NCBI GenBank assembly: GCA_002633005.1
Contig: NMRA01000095.1
Location: 311,881 to 375,880 of the forward strand
Reading direction: 5' to 3'
From: Phoronis australis
Lineage: Eukaryota; Phoronida; Phoronidae
DNA: 64,000 nt
The notes below the pieces were generated by a model. The model made no database searches, was not told the origin of the DNA, and saw only the letters and a list, made by a program, of their open reading frames with translations. Numbering within the stretch: position 1 is the first letter of the stretch; every line of letters starts with the position of its first letter. Shown in pieces: positions 1 through 13,384 of the stretch. The position numbers and the translations under genes are program-made.

Positions 1-53
1 ATCTATCTATCTATCTATCTATCTATGTGTATCTATCTATCTATGTATCTATG

Positions 54-92
<39 letters not shown>

Positions 93-179
93 GTATGTAT
101 CTATCTATCTATCTATCTATCTATGTGTATCTATCTATCTATGTATCTATGTATCTATCTATCTATCTATCTATCTATG

Positions 180-210
<31 letters not shown>

Positions 211-258
211 GTGTATCTATCTATCTATGTATCTATCTATCTATGTATCTATCCATCT
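1..258. repeat. ATCT tetranucleotide microsatellite
   Basis: Almost pure (atct)n, interrupted at regular places by atgt and atgtgt variants that give a higher-order pattern. Long open frames on the plus strand here (Ser/Ile/Tyr/Leu) are a by-product of the 4-bp period and are not genes. The array runs off the left edge of the window. Confidence 0.98.
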
Positions 259-1630
259 AAAGTAAGTTTTGATCATTTATGACTTCGTGTCAGTGCATAC
301 CTTTGCTCCTTCCTGATTCAGCCTGCGCTGCGCTCAAAACATAGTCGAAATACATCACCTGGCTGAGTTCACCCACCATGTATAGACTTGCAACATTGCC
401 TGTAAACATTTACAATCAGTGACATATCGCAGTCAGCAAAATAAGACCAAAGAAGGTCCCTTAGCATTACAGACATGGCGTCTCAGTGATTTTATCATTC
501 CCATTAAGGAGTATCCAGTACATTCTACAAGTATCGGTCTAACATTGACCATGTCTAGTAAGTATTATAAGAATTTTCATATCAGCTTGCATGCTCTGTA
601 TAAAATGCCAACAAGGACAGATCCAGGATTTTTAAAGGGGGCGGGCAGATTAGGGATTTTTAAAAGGGAGTTCAAGTCAACAATTTTAAAATTCTAGATT
701 TGATATCAATAAAATCAAGGGAAAAGGATGTCCTGATCCATGTGATCCCATGGATCCGCCCATGCCTAAAATAACAGCACCACAGACTAATTTTCCTTCT
801 AAATTTGTGATTTCTCTGGCTTGCACAGTTTAATTACAATTAGATGTTCATATCGTTCCTCGATGCCTTACCTAAGTAAACCTTATGGGTTGGATTGTCG
901 CTCCTCATAGTGGGCGCCGGATGTGATTGGGTATTCAGTTCAATTTCTCCATCCAAATAAAATGTAAATCTGAAACAAAGGTGCCTTTCATTTCATATGT
1001 ATTCCAAAACAACAATGCTGCAAATAATTATCCGAGAAAAAGAGGGCTGTATAAATATAAAAATAAATTAATTAATTAAAAATAATGATAAGGTGCAGGC
1101 AAAGAAAACTACGACAGCAACATTAAATGAAACAGGGTTAAAGTACATGTAAATACCCATTGACAAAAAAGAAAACAAAACAAAGAGCTGAACATGGCGT
1201 AAAAATTAAGTCAGTTGACCTTGACTCTTAAAAAGTGAAATCACTTAGGTTTTGGAGAAATGAACTGTTCAGTAATATAAGACAAACTGTGCCAGTCATG
1301 TAAAAATGATATTTTTCATTCTTTTAATTATTACTAAGGTTTCAAAAGTGAGAACAGGTTTGATCATTGGATTGGAACATTAAAAAAACTGCCGAAGGCC
1401 TGGCCGAGGATTTCCCTTATTTTCACAATCCTTCCGTCATACTCCAGGACACCAGGACAAATTGAAGATGAACAATTGGAATACACTATCTTCAAATTTA
1501 AGAGACGGCCGTTCAACCCTTGGTTTCAGCACTTAGCTTTCTATCAGTCCAAATGACAGGTTCGGTCCACAATTGTATACTTTGCAGTTGGCTGGCTTAG
1601 TAATTGCATGCTCACATCCACCCTAAAAAC
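259..1630. other. non-coding, no supported gene
   Basis: No exon with convincing splice sites was seen. Around 618-765 a fragment starts with 'gacagatccaggattttt' and ends near 'catggatccgcccatg', a pattern like the ends of non-autonomous DNA transposons, but I could not define its limits. Confidence 0.5.
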
Positions 1631-1631
1631 T

Positions 1632-1853
1632 GGGTGTTCGAATTTTTGGGAATGTGGACCTTTAACTAAAATGAGGTACATTCAGAGCTATGGATTATAC
1701 GTTCGACGAATTTTGGTAGTTCCTGCCTTTTAAGTGGATTTTGTCTCGTTTTTTCGGACTTTTTGTTTGTCTGAGGCGGCCTTTTTACCCAATTCGCCAA
1801 ATGGGGTGGAGGCTTGTTCGAGCCCCCTTTCCCTCCCTCCTGGGTGTGCGCAT
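1632..1853 (+). repeat. dispersed GC-rich-ended repeat, copy 1
   Basis: Shares an ordered set of blocks with 12627-12857 and 42205-42425: an opening block like 'aatttttgggaatgtggacc', then a Tgtctcgttttt/ctgaggcgg block, then 'cgccaaatgggg', then a G-run/C-run end with 'ttcgagccccc' and 'gcgcat'. The same order in three places shows a dispersed repeat, probably non-autonomous. A short fragment of the opening block is also seen near 9173-9215. No coding capacity is seen. Confidence 0.7.
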
Positions 1854-2385
1854 AAATTGACTTTGCTAAAAGGGACTAAAAGAAATGATAAGCGTTTCAA
1901 AGGACTCCAGACAAGAGTTCCATATGATGATGTAGCTACTACAAACTTCAGGGATGAAGACAAGGTCTTACTAATATCCGTACACTGTATGTAAATGTAT
2001 AAATGGATGTCGGTTAATACCAAAATCTAGCAACAAAAATATTTCCACTTCCAAGGTCTGTCGGACACTAAATTCTTTGTAGGGCTCCCAGCGTCTCTTT
2101 AGCTTTGCAAGCAAGTGGTCTGCGCTGTCAAGCACAGCATCGACATCGCCATGTAAGCCTATGAACTGAATAAGGTCTGTCAAATAGTACGAAATGAAGC
2201 CTCAACATCGCCGTATTCATTCTGGCAGTATGAATGTAATATCAACATCGCCATGTTAACTATGAATCAGCTGTGTCAGTGGAAAAGTCATTGTCATGTT
2301 TTGAATCCCCTTGCCTGGTTTGTTAGTGCTGTCTTTTAACTATTCCTCGCACCACATGACAACACCATAGATCAGATAGAGTTCA

Positions 2386-2502
2386 ATGGCGGTTTCAACA
2401 AGAAGTGACACCGCCGTTAAAGTATTCCAGGCTAAAGTTTGCGATTACGGCTTGGATGAGTTAACGGGCGCTGCGTGGATATTAAGTGACATAATCAGAG
2501 CT
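2386..2502 (+). CDS. possible first coding exon, unknown protein
   Basis: An ATG opens 39 uninterrupted codons (begins MAVSTRSDTAVKVF, ends ILSDIIRA) that stop exactly at a consensus 5' splice site, gtaagt, in phase 0. The composition looks protein-like, with Ala/Asp/Ile and a single Trp. The base at -3 is t but +4 is G, so the start context is only fair. I could not find the following exon, and an open stretch of this length before a gtaagt can arise by chance, so this is a candidate only. I do not recognise the product. Confidence 0.35.
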
Positions 2503-4534
2503 GTAAGTGCTTCACCTGTGACCTTGCATGTCTCTAGTAGGTCCTATTTTTGACCGAGTCAAAGATTTTGAATGGAGCGTGCGCAACGTGTGCGCAGTTG
2601 CGTGGTGGAGAATTACAGTGTAGGTAGACTTTTACATTGCGATCTATGTTAGCCGGACAATAAAATGCCGATTTATATTAAATGGGTGCTAAAAGATGTC
2701 ATTGGGTATTGTGTAAATCATTTATTTTGGTGGTAGGATTTACTCCATGTCCAAAGCAACCAAACCCAATGAGTACATGTACATGACAAAATTGACTGAT
2801 GTGGATTTGAGCATGCAGGCAACTACATGTGAACTAGTGTTAATGTGAGTCGCAGACAATTGTACGCGTGCAGGAAAAGGCAACCGTCTATTTATCAAGG
2901 TGGTTCGTTTATAAACCTCCATTAAAGTGCAGATATGTGAAGTTATCATACTTGTTAGTGACAGCCTCGAATGTAAAAATGGCGTGGTGTTCATTTCCGT
3001 CAGCAACAGGAGTCTGGCCCTCTGAAACGTCATGCAATAACTTAACATACTGAAGATACATATACTGAACGTGTAGTAGACTTAACTGGTATGATTGAAT
3101 ATTATTTCACTCTGACACATGCTGTGTTCAAGTTATTGGGACAAATGTCCCTTCGATGCAGAACATTGTCGAACAGGAAAAACGCCAGAGACAAAATTTA
3201 ACTTGCATTGTCTCTCCAATCTTTTCATTTTCATCATTATCATTATTGAATTTATGTACATATTGTCCAAATAAAACACAACGAGGAATTAACTGAGACG
3301 CATTTTAGCTGACTCGAGATTTACATATCGAAACCATGTGGTAAATTAGTGTGACAACTTGGCACAGATAGTAAAACTACATGCATGTATATTACTTACC
3401 AACCGGCCCCACCCCAGCAGCGTCATGGAATTACTTGCCGTTTTTAAGTCCAAATTGTTTGGCACTCTGTGTCCACGAGCCTCCAACTGTTGCATAACAT
3501 TGCAAGTACATGTAACACAAATGTAATGGATAATAGTTGACAAGACTCAGCGCCATCTTTTGTCAATATATTTGTTTGGTTAGTTTTCTAAGTAACAATG
3601 AACATTCAATAATTTTTTTCATCAGGCTACCTCTTCGCTATGAGACGCAAATGGAGAAGGACAAAATATGAATGGGTCTTAAAGATGTATTTGCATGTCC
3701 CTGAGTATGCTAATGTATAGCTACGTGGATTTGCAAATCATCTACGATAAACAAAAGTCAGCTGTATTGACTGACAACTTGCAAATGTGAAAAACAAAAA
3801 TTCTGCTAATGCATGTACATTAGGTGACCTTGGGGCTCACGAAACCCGCATCATGCAGTGTTATTTCCCAAAACCATGTCTCGATACTTATTGGACACGG
3901 TTGATTGATATTACGGCGGATCATTTTCGACACAATACTCGTTCCCATAAAATCTGGCAATTACCAACGTACTTCATATTCAAATTGTCGCTATACATGT
4001 TTATTTTGTTTCTAAATAATTTGACCAAGCAATCACAGAGATAAGGAATTAGCGTGCAAGTTCCACTTCAATGTTTGGTTCTTTCAAACGGAGACCCATC
4101 GATGAGCCGGCTGATGCGTTGAAAATGACACCCATGACAGTATACACTGCACTCTATAACAAAATGACACTACATGTACATGTGTAGTCCACATTTAAGT
4201 GACACACATGACCTTTAATCTCATTGCCAAGACATCGATGACCTATAGTCTGCATGTTAATTGCAATTGTGACCTGTCATCTACAAATATATGACACCCA
4301 TCGATCCATGACATTTAGCCTACATATAAGCGACCAAATAATTTTCGTACCCACTGTTAATAAATCGTTACATTTAAAACTGTTTCTTTTACTAGAGAAA
4401 ACTTGTAACCTAACGCGCACGTACATACATATAGGATGTGATCCGCCTCGTGAACAGTCTGAGTGAATTATTTAAACAATCTGCGGAAAAAATGAAAGAA
4501 ACTTAGGAATTCGAGGCGTATGGGATCAATACAA
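2503..4534. other. non-coding, no supported gene
   Basis: AT-rich sequence with several tacatgta-type palindromes. Short open frames lack splice-site or similarity support. Confidence 0.5.
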
Positions 4535-4674
4535 AACGTACCTCGACTGGCGTAAATGAAGTAATATCCCACTCCACATTATTCCGCGTATCGATCTCGA
4601 CGTTTTGGTCTCGGTCGATACGCGAAATAATGTCTTGTGGGATATAACTTCATGTTCGCCACTCTCGGCACGTT
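4535..4674. repeat. fold-back MITE (about 62-bp inverted arms)
   Basis: The left arm from 4535 and the right arm ending at 4674 are imperfect reverse complements over about 62 bases, around a short loop near 4600-4612. Both arms contain 'ttccgcgtatcga' or 'tcgatacgcgaaataatg' and 'atatccca' or 'tgggatat' blocks. A single arm of the same family recurs at 40089-40152, which shows that it is a dispersed family. There is no coding capacity, so any mobility would depend on a transposase elsewhere. Confidence 0.75.
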
Positions 4675-6300
4675 CTGTGTATATATTCATTTTTGTTAAC
4701 CGCAAGGCCTCAAAACCAACCATTACAGTGATTGGGTGTAATAGTGATGGACTACGAGAAACTAGGTAACATCTAGAGAGCAACAAGACGGACAGTTTAC
4801 TGCAGAACTAGTACATGTAGGGTTCAACAAGATATGTTTAAAATATTTGGAGAAACAATGCTGTATCTGTGCTAATGATTTTATTATATAAATGTTTATT
4901 ATCATTGATAAACATGTACAAAAACACAAACAAGAAACGCCCAATCACATAAGCATTCACACCTCAGGAATGACCAGTCTCGTATTTAGTAAAAAACTGC
5001 TTCTTGGAGTTAAAATGAAAAAAAAATTCCCAAAAAGTTGCAACACACAAAGTCTTTATGAGCAATTGATTGTTTGGCATTGTTCTACTCAAGAGTATAT
5101 GTAACAAACATTTTGGCTAGCAGTTGCAAAAGGTTTAAATGAAAATACAAGGTCCCATGAAGTTCAAAAGTAACATGTTTTTGAGGAAAACAGTTCAGTA
5201 GTTGCATGCGACAATTTTGAAGTAGATTTCCGAATTCCTTTCAAAATTCCTCTACATGGTGATATTCCCAGAAATTGTGTAAATGTGTGTTTGGAGCATT
5301 ATTACAAAAAGAACATAAACTAAAATGCCGTGCTTGTACTTTGACTAAAAACTGTTTGTTGAAATAATCTTGTTTAATATTCCAAATTGGAGCCATCTAA
5401 TGTCGGGATCTTTTGTAATTTCATAAACATGCATATTTTTAACCAATGTAAACTCCGTCAGTATTTCCCATTTACACTCTGACTTAGAAGGTTTTATAGC
5501 GTCTACAACCGTTCACATCCTTCTGTAAGTAAGAAATTGCCAAAATACAAGGAGAATAGAATTTACTTTAAAATAGACTTTTTTGAAATATCTGTAGAAC
5601 AGAAACAACATACACCGTCGGTTGTCACGTCGAGCCCGTTTACTAAACGGTCTATACTAACGAAATCGCCATCAGAGGTATACATGTGCACATCTCCGAT
5701 AAATCTTGAGCTTTTTACACACCAAGACTCATAAAATCACTTTTGCCCCTGGTCCCCAAGTTACTATTGAGCCACAAAGGCTGATTCAATTTTTTTCTGT
5801 ATTCTGAACTATTCTGCGCATCTTTAAGAGGTATAAAAGTAAAGTAAGAAACTATCAAATCGTCAAGATTAGCTTTTAAATGTCAAAATATGTGAATTAA
5901 TCGGTTAATGTAATGTTTTGCTTTTAAATATTTAATTTACGAAAAGAAAGAAAATAACAAGTGCTAACTAATAACTATATAACAGCGGAAAAGGTACAGA
6001 ATTCATTCACCATTCATACACCCACGCACCCTTAATCAACATGTTCCTTCCAAAAGTATCCTTATCCCAGTAAATATGAATCTAAGTATTTACAGAGGGC
6101 CCCTCAAAAGGTGAAATTCAGTCGAATTTAAAGCCAATGATCACCTTGCGTCTAACATTGATTAAATGATACAAGGAATATTAAAACTTTTCAAATGTAC
6201 ATGTAGGCTTGCTGTGGTCCATCGATGATAAAATATAAAGTACTGGAACAAACTTAGTGCAGTATTAAGCTCTTCGAAGTTATGTGCAAATCACCATTGT
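4675..6300. other. non-coding, no supported gene
   Basis: AT-rich sequence. Nothing beyond short chance ORFs was seen. Confidence 0.5.
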
Positions 6301-6301
6301 G

Positions 6302-6625
6302 TTAGTCTTTACTAAGTCTATGGTTTATTTTTATATTACTTAACAAAACTTGAACTTTAGACCACAGCGCCTGTACAAGTAAACAATCACAAAACAAATG
6401 ATCAAAAGTTTCAACAGCATTACAGGACAAACGACAATCATTTCTTACAATCTTCATATTTTTCAAGAGATACTTCGTGCAAATTTCTATATGCACATAA
6501 TAATATTTGATAGTTTTGACTTTGGTAAGGAGTACAAGTCTGAATGGCAAAGCGTAAATCTTTCCAATGTGTGGTTCTGAATAAATATCACTTAATTTGA
6601 GTTCTACATCAGGTTGAAAAATTGT
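6302..6625 (-). pseudogene. LINE fragment: C-terminal end of a reverse-transcriptase polyprotein
   Basis: An open minus-strand frame of about 107 codons starts in mid-protein with no ATG. It reads IFQPDVELKLSDIY, then YALPFRLVLLTKVKTIKYYY, then KNMKIVRNDC and ETFDHLFCDCLLVQALW. The run LPF..-TK-..F/YYY.H followed by C-x-x-C...H-x3-C-x-C is the hallmark of the zinc-binding region that follows reverse transcriptase in L1/Tx1-like LINEs. One of the usual first cysteine pair seems altered (DCRLSC). No reverse transcriptase core is present upstream, so this is a 5'-truncated dead copy. It sits about 100 bp from a second LINE remnant on the other strand. Confidence 0.7.
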
Positions 6626-6724
6626 TTATACAAAAAATAATTTTTAGTTGAATGTGATTGGTAGTGTTCATTCTATTAGGTAACTTAAGTGTCTTCATCA
6701 AAGCATAGTGTTGTAACCAACTAG

Positions 6725-6990
6725 ATAATTTGTATCTTTACTTCCCACATGCATCGCCTAAAAATCTCTCACACAGACGACTGCCCCTGTGGCATTGACC
6801 CCCCGTCACCTGAGCATTTACTGCAGAGCTGTCCTACGTTCGATTCCCTACAGTGCCAGACATGGCCCAGTCCGGAGGAACTCAAGGTAAAACTGTGGGG
6901 CAAACTGCACACTTCGCCCAAAAGACCGGACTGACTATCTAAGCTACATGGCCGGGAACGCTGAAGAAGAAGAGGAAGGAGTATCTTTGT
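6725..6990 (+). pseudogene. LINE fragment: C-terminal zinc-knuckle tail, frameshifted
   Basis: The plus frame reads MHRLKISHTDDCPCGIDP, then SPEHLLQSCPTFDSLQ and KVKLWGKLH. The pattern C-P-C-G, then P-E-H-L-L-Q-S-C-P, then L-W-G is characteristic of the extreme C-terminus of a widespread invertebrate non-LTR retrotransposon group. After TSPKR the frame hits a stop. Shifting frame restores a continuation, TDYLSYMAGNAEEEEEG, that fits the family, so one indel is present. No reverse transcriptase core precedes it. The copy is 5'-truncated and dead. Confidence 0.7.
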
Positions 6991-8900
6991 TTCAAGACTT
7001 CCCAAGAAAAAAACTTTTTTTTTAACATGTAATATAATATCTTTTTCATAAACTATGCCAGCCTTGTTGAATCATATGAAAAATACAGATTTGCCATCAA
7101 TCAAAACATTTCTATTGTTCCATATTACCTGACTAATAACATCAATTTCGCTGTTTAAGACAACGCTAAACATTTTCCCAATCATACATTCAACAAGTCA
7201 CAATAAATGTTGGTGTTATCATCCAAGGGCAACGACTTGGCCGAAAATTTTGATTTAAAAGCAAGGAAATTTGGAAATTCTTTCCAGTATATTTTCTCTC
7301 CTTCTACACAACGGTGAACCCATTTCACTAACAATGAGTTGTCGTAACATGTATATCTGGTACTGCCAAGCCAACATTTGCACGGGTATTTACTACCACT
7401 CCTCTTCTCACACTAGGAGTCTTGTTTTGTCAAACAAAATGGGATATCAAAGTATTGTACCTTTCTCTACGAACAGTTATCGGTATCAATACCCAAATCA
7501 TTGATGACATAAATAATTTTAGATAAGGCAAAAGATTTTTACAACATCTATTCTGATGTGTAGGCTTTTAATTGATCGTTTTTCTTTTTATTGTGGCCAA
7601 AAATGTCCCTAAACACTTGATTGATCTGCTATTACATTAACCCCGTGAGATTTCATTGTCAAACGACAACTGCACTCGAGCGTCTGTCACTATGGTTTGC
7701 CTCTCTTCACCCTGGATCATAGCTCTTAGCACAAACTGAGCCACGACTCCACATTCCTTACAATATCTCTTTTTATCACTCTTGCTGGTGGTCTGCTCTC
7801 TCAGCTTGTCCGGAACCTGCTTTGCCAGTTTGTTATAGCCCAGTTGGCTGTTTGGGGTACCCACTTGGTACTTTATATGATATTTGCCCTTTTGGCAGTT
7901 TGTATCCATTTGGTACTTGTTTATGAATTTGCCGTTTTGCTCCATCAACTTGGTAGGCAATCGGTCAATACCCATTTGGTATTATGAACCCATTTGGTAG
8001 TTTACTAACGTGTGCCACATAGCATCTGATTCGCAATTACACAATGGCCATCGCAAATGTGTGTGTTATCTCTTGTCATAAAGTACCCACCTTGTACCTT
8101 CTGTGAAATAATTACAGTATCTGTAGAGCTGTGATCCAGAAGTTTCCAATAGTAAGATCTTGTTGTTTTATTTGTCCGCAATACTCAAACTCCAAACCTC
8201 AAATGCTTTATTTTCTATATGTTCTGATTGATAGAGTGATTGTTGTTTAGTCTTGGCCAACTTTTTGTCTAGTCATGACTTTTCCTAAAAATTAAGTGCT
8301 TGAAAGCGGCAAGTTGAGATTTAGAAATGTTTATTGTTTTTGCAGGTACAATCATACATGTAAGTGTATCAAAAATCTAGCGAGTGCCTTATTAAGAACA
8401 TGATTCTAAGCTCCCTGTGTTGGCTGATGCAGACATTTTTCAGTAGTCCTGAGATTAAAACCATGATCATAATGACATATGTAAAGAGCTTAGACTCAAA
8501 AACAAAACAAGCATTAAAGTAGGGATAGCAAAATTAATGATTATAGTGAGAAATTATCATAATTAAATCATAAGTCGATTTGTGCTGAAACAAAATTCAA
8601 GGAGGTCACTGTGTTATTTTATTTACACCCAGTTACTGTTGTGATGATACTGAAGCATGCAAAAAAGGTATTACAACATGATTAAACACATAAACATTTA
8701 AAAAAACACAAACAATTTAGACACACGGGTCGGAAAGTGCCAAATATGGCTAATTTTTTAGAGAATGTTGATGTTAGAACAGTTTTGCAGGCCCAAGGAC
8801 ATTCAAAATTTAATGTCAAAAGTGTTCAGATGATCTCGCGGTAAGATACTTGCTTTATGTTGTTTCTCCTCGGTCGATTTCCCAAAGGCACGCTTGGCGT
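6991..8900. other. non-coding; irregular repeats of a ccatttggta motif
   Basis: Between about 7850 and 8000 the words acccatttggta, ccacttggtact and tccatttggtac recur at irregular spacing, which looks like a decayed simple repeat. A 112-codon minus-strand open frame across 7637-7975 follows this repeat and is not accepted as a gene. Confidence 0.45.
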
Positions 8901-11900
8901 TAGCTAGTATAGAATTTGTACATGCATGCAGGGTTGGAGCCTAAACCCAACTATATCACATGTATAGCTAGTGCCAGTAACCACGTGATTCGCTTGAAGT
9001 GGATGGCGATACATGTATCTCGCGAAGATTTGTCTCTGTCTTTTCAAGAGTTTGTCATTGCATTTACACGACGCGGCAATATCTGGTTTCCAAGTTGTCA
9101 CTGCTTGTGGGACCCGTTTTTGTAACCAAAAACTGGAGGTATCTACCATGCACGCACCCAGCCTTGAATATGGGGGCTCGAATTCCTGTCGTCGTGGACC
9201 TTTCGACCTGAATAAACCTTCGAAGTCGTGACATAGCACGTCATGGCCGCTGTATCCAGAGTCTTGTTGTAGAAACATAGGACTGAGGAATGACTACAAG
9301 ATACCAACATCTTAAACCGAAATAAATACAGTGAAAAGAAGGGAAACTTTACGATAATCCAGCGTACGTGTAAATGGTTTTATTTAACATTGTTCTTTAA
9401 GATGAATATTTTAAGGGTATCACTCAGACAACTTAACATCTGGTACGACAAATACACAAATGACAAACTAGGAACAAATCAAATTAATAAGCGTTCCCAT
9501 CGAATCAAACGGGGAGTTTATCAGTTCACTCTACATGTATATCCAGCTGCATGCCTCTAGATGTGGGACAGTGTCAATGTTATCAAGCAGTCAGGTGAAC
9601 TACTTTAACTGCAGATCAACACCTCATTTCATAAATTGTATTTCGTAGAAGGCAAGCCATTTTGACCATGACGTAAACTAGATCTGACCTTTTGACAAGT
9701 TTTAACTTAAAAGTCTCATGACAAGATTGCTATGGAGATACTGTGTATGCCATAAATTAATTCAAAACTATGCTTTATATTTTTAGTATAGTTACTCAGT
9801 GCAAATTATGTTCTGGGACCAGAACGTGGATATTCGCCTCCCACCAAACTGGTAATCAATAGGTAAAAACAGAATGATATGTGCAACCCTAAAACGTTCA
9901 GATTGTAAAAAAAAACATTTTGGTCAAAAGTGATTATCACAATGAATTTTTGATATAACGAACTTCTGTCGGATGAAACATTAAAACAAAATACACAAAG
10001 TATTAATTAGAATACAGTAATTCTAACACTTGACACAGGATCACGGCTATCGTCTGATCAAATTTTGTTTAAATAAATGTACATGCACGTGTAAAAACAT
10101 TTTTGCGAAAATAAAGCAAAATGGACATTGAATAATATAAATATTGGCTATATCACAAAAGAGAAATACACTTTTGAAAAAGACGTCTTTGTCCAAAATG
10201 TAAAACATACATTCTTGATCTAAAAGTATACACCTTCTGTTGGTTGTTTCATTAGTTCATTTCTAGTATTGTGCAAATGGTTGGGTATGGTTGGGTGATT
10301 ACCTTCATCGGCCCTGTAGAACATCGATGAACGTGTCGGTTTTACCACTAGTAACGGGAATATTGTCGATAAGTCCTATGTGACTTTGATAACTGCATTT
10401 TCAAGCAGTGCAAATGATAGTTATACAAGACATTATTGACAAGTCCGGCCTGTCCACTCAGCAAAAAAATCTACAAAACTATAACATTATTTAAGCAAGT
10501 TAAAAAATCAACATGTCAAAGTTATAATGTCTGCCGAGTTTGATCTCTTTATACCTGTCTGCCATAGACTGGGTCCAGTGACCATGCTTTTTATCAAAAT
10601 TTAGCAAACAAACCATACAAAGTATATGCATAGCAAAGCACCGGCACGAAATCTCCCCCAGTGTTCCCGGTGAAATCTCAAAAATTTCGTTACTGTTTGA
10701 TATCTTATTATCGTTTAGTTTTCGTTGATGTAACTTTCTGTAAAATCACCAAAACCCTCCAGTACAATTGGACCCTTTTAGAAACAACTACGATCAGAAA
10801 ATATAACATGCAGTGCCCCAACGTTGGTTAGTGAGATAGCATTTTTCAAAGTATATTAAATTTGGGCACTTTCATTAATATTTTTCATGGCTGTAGGCTA
10901 TAACAAATTTGGTGGCCTTGGAGCTTCCCCCCACAATCGGTCCAAATGTCAATCCCTTCAGCGATCGTCACAGTCCGTAAGCAGTCTAAATTTGGCTTCC
11001 ACCCGCACCAAAAAGTTCGATCACAACATCACCACGTCAGTCGTCAGATTTCTTTGACCAAGACGTACAAGGAGAATCCTGTGACCTCGAGATGGTCAGG
11101 CCCCTGATTTATGCAGCACCTATGCTGTAGCTTAGTTCACTCAAGGGGAAATCTTGGGCCAAGTTTGAGTTGAAACCAGTGGCGGATCTAGAATACCAAC
11201 ATGATGACGTCTCGGGGAATTGGGCAAAGCGTGATTGTGTTTGCAGCAAAGACCCGAAAGTTGCGGGTACCGGTCTTTTGACCCTTCTGTTCGGAAAACC
11301 TGCTGTTGGACTAAAACAAATAACAAAGGGAACGCCGCGGTCCGGGCTCTAACCCCCCGCCCTTCTCAGCTACCGGACCTGGTTACTCAGTATTTGCTCA
11401 CGCTTTGCGCTGTTGCTGTTCCACTTTGCTTGCGGCAGCCAGGGGAGGGGGGCAGGGCCCGGGCCCCCACCCTTAAGTCCGCCTATTGAAACACATAGTG
11501 GTTGCATTGTGCATACCCTTACATCAAAACACAAACCAGAAAGTCGTATAAATTTAAGTCAGCTATTCGAAGGAAAGGGTAAATAAATTTCAGTTGTATT
11601 TCCGACTGAAATCACCAAATTACATGGGCCGCCGTTGACAGTATAGTTTCACTGGTGCCTCCTTAGGAATGTAAGCGGAGCCTAGAAAGTTTTCTGAACT
11701 ATACATGTAGTTGCTCATCATGAGAATAGAAAGCTTACCTATGAAGGGCCCCTCAGCTAACTGAGATGCCCAGTTCAGATGCTGGCCTCAACGCTAGCAG
11801 CAAAACGCCAAGAATGTGAGGGTAACTTTTGCTAGCGCAAAGCTAAAGTTTGAGCTACCCTATACTACTGGCGTTTCTCATGCACTTCTGTAGCCAGACC

Positions 11901-12620
11901 GTCTGCTTCAAAGGACCAACATGCGTAGGGATGAGACTGGTTTGTTGTATCGTCGCATCAATCCTTTTATGGCAGAGTACATTGTAAGTACTGGTTTTGA
12001 CATCAGTTTTCGCCACTCAATCGGTTTGGGACCAGACTAACCCATCGCGGACAGCTCCTCTACTTGGCCAAAATGGTAGCTTTTTGGCTATTGTTAATTC
12101 TCGCGGATTTTTTTGTCGCCACCCATGTGAACTTAGCATTGGTCGTGTGGACTCCATGCCTTGATTCTTTTAATGTCTTCCAGCCAGCAAGATATCAATG
12201 GATTGCCGAGTCGTTTGAAACATGATTTGGCGGATAAATATTGCACTTGAAATTGGCTGACTACCCCGATTTCCCCGGGGTCAATCGGATAAGACACTTG
12301 ATTGGTTTTCAAGGAGGTCTTTCGGCGTACAGACCAATCAGGTGTCTGAACCAGTGGGCCTAGCGGAGCCGGCTATGTGAACCAAGTTCAGAAAACTCAG
12401 GATTAGGCAACGCGCCGGATGTTAGAAGTGGGCTAGAGAATTGTTTACGGATTTTGATAGCAACAGCACTTGTACGTTTTCTTGTTTATGATATTTCTTT
12501 GAAGTCACACCAAATGCCTTATCCTTTCACAGTGGGTTAGCAACCAAAATCGTGACAGTCGTCAACTCATTACCGCGTTCTCCCGTTGCTCCCAACTCAT
12601 GCGCGCACTCAGCCTTTTAT
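8901..12620. other. non-coding, repeat remnants
   Basis: Around 9173-9215 a fragment of the dispersed repeat seen at 1632 ('gggctcgaattcctg...gtggacct') is present. Around 11170-11480 a segment starts 'gtggcggatctaga' and ends 'taagtccgcc', a style of ends often seen in non-autonomous DNA transposons. No gene is supported. Confidence 0.45.
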
Positions 12621-12626
12621 ATGGGA

Positions 12627-12857
12627 GGGCTCGAATTTCTGGCGATGTGGACCTTTTGGTTACAAAAAAGCAGCAGCAATAAAAAAACAAAAAACGGGGT
12701 ACCGCCGTCACGGTTAGGACTGTGACCTGCGTCTTGTTAGTGGGCTTTTGTTTCGTTTTCTTGGATCTTTTGTTTCTCTGGGGCGGACTCTTTTTTCCAC
12801 TTCGCCAAATGGGGGGGGGGCTCGTTCGAGCCCCCGACCCCCTGGGTGCGCGCATGC
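12627..12857 (+). repeat. dispersed GC-rich-ended repeat, copy 2
   Basis: Same block order as 1632-1853: 'ctcgaatttctggcgatg', then a gtttcgttttcttgg/ctggggcgg block, then 'cgccaaatggggg', then 'cgttcgagcccccgacccc' and 'gcgcgcatg'. The middle carries an A-rich/CAG insert not seen in copy 1. Confidence 0.7.
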
Positions 12858-13384
12858 AACTTAATCGATTCTATAGCCCAACAACAAGTTGAGAAGTTTA
12901 CCCGTGTAGCCAATATCTTACACGACTGATTAACTCCATTCTGGCATTCATGGTTGGAGCGCCAGCTCTCTTTTGTTCGACAATTGCTCTAATCTTCAAT
13001 AACATCGTATCTAGCCTCACTGGGATGTGCTGTTAAAAATGAAATTAACTTAAGTTAAAACATATTTGAACAAGAACCAATAGGATTTCTGAAATCGTCG
13101 TGAAATTGTGGTCATTAGATTTTGAATCGCCAAAATCGCCCAACTGCAACCGAGATTACGATAATCTAGGCCTATTCTTTCGAAATATACAGTGTGGGTT
13201 TGACGGTGTTCACACGTGGTCTGTAATAAGCCTAGAATATAATTGGCCTGCCTGTTGTCATAACAGACAAAACACTGTCATGGCAATGAAGCTACATTTA
13301 CAGTAGATGTCACTGAACAGGAAAACGCCGTCATATGATAGGAATAATGACAGTTTTGTTAGGAGGTATTGACTTGAAGTTAAC

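Noticed and set aside
25-282. Two overlapping open frames of 77-85 codons
   Set aside because: They are translations of the ATCT microsatellite. A 4-bp period free of stop words keeps frames open without coding meaning.
7637-7975. 112-codon minus-strand frame
   Set aside because: It overlaps an irregular ccatttggta repeat. There is no splice support or family resemblance.
11921-11983. Possible 21-codon first exon (MRRDETGLLYRR...) before gtaagt
   Set aside because: The start context is good, but the exon is so short that an open frame ending at a gtaagt is expected by chance in a window of this size, and no partner exon was found.
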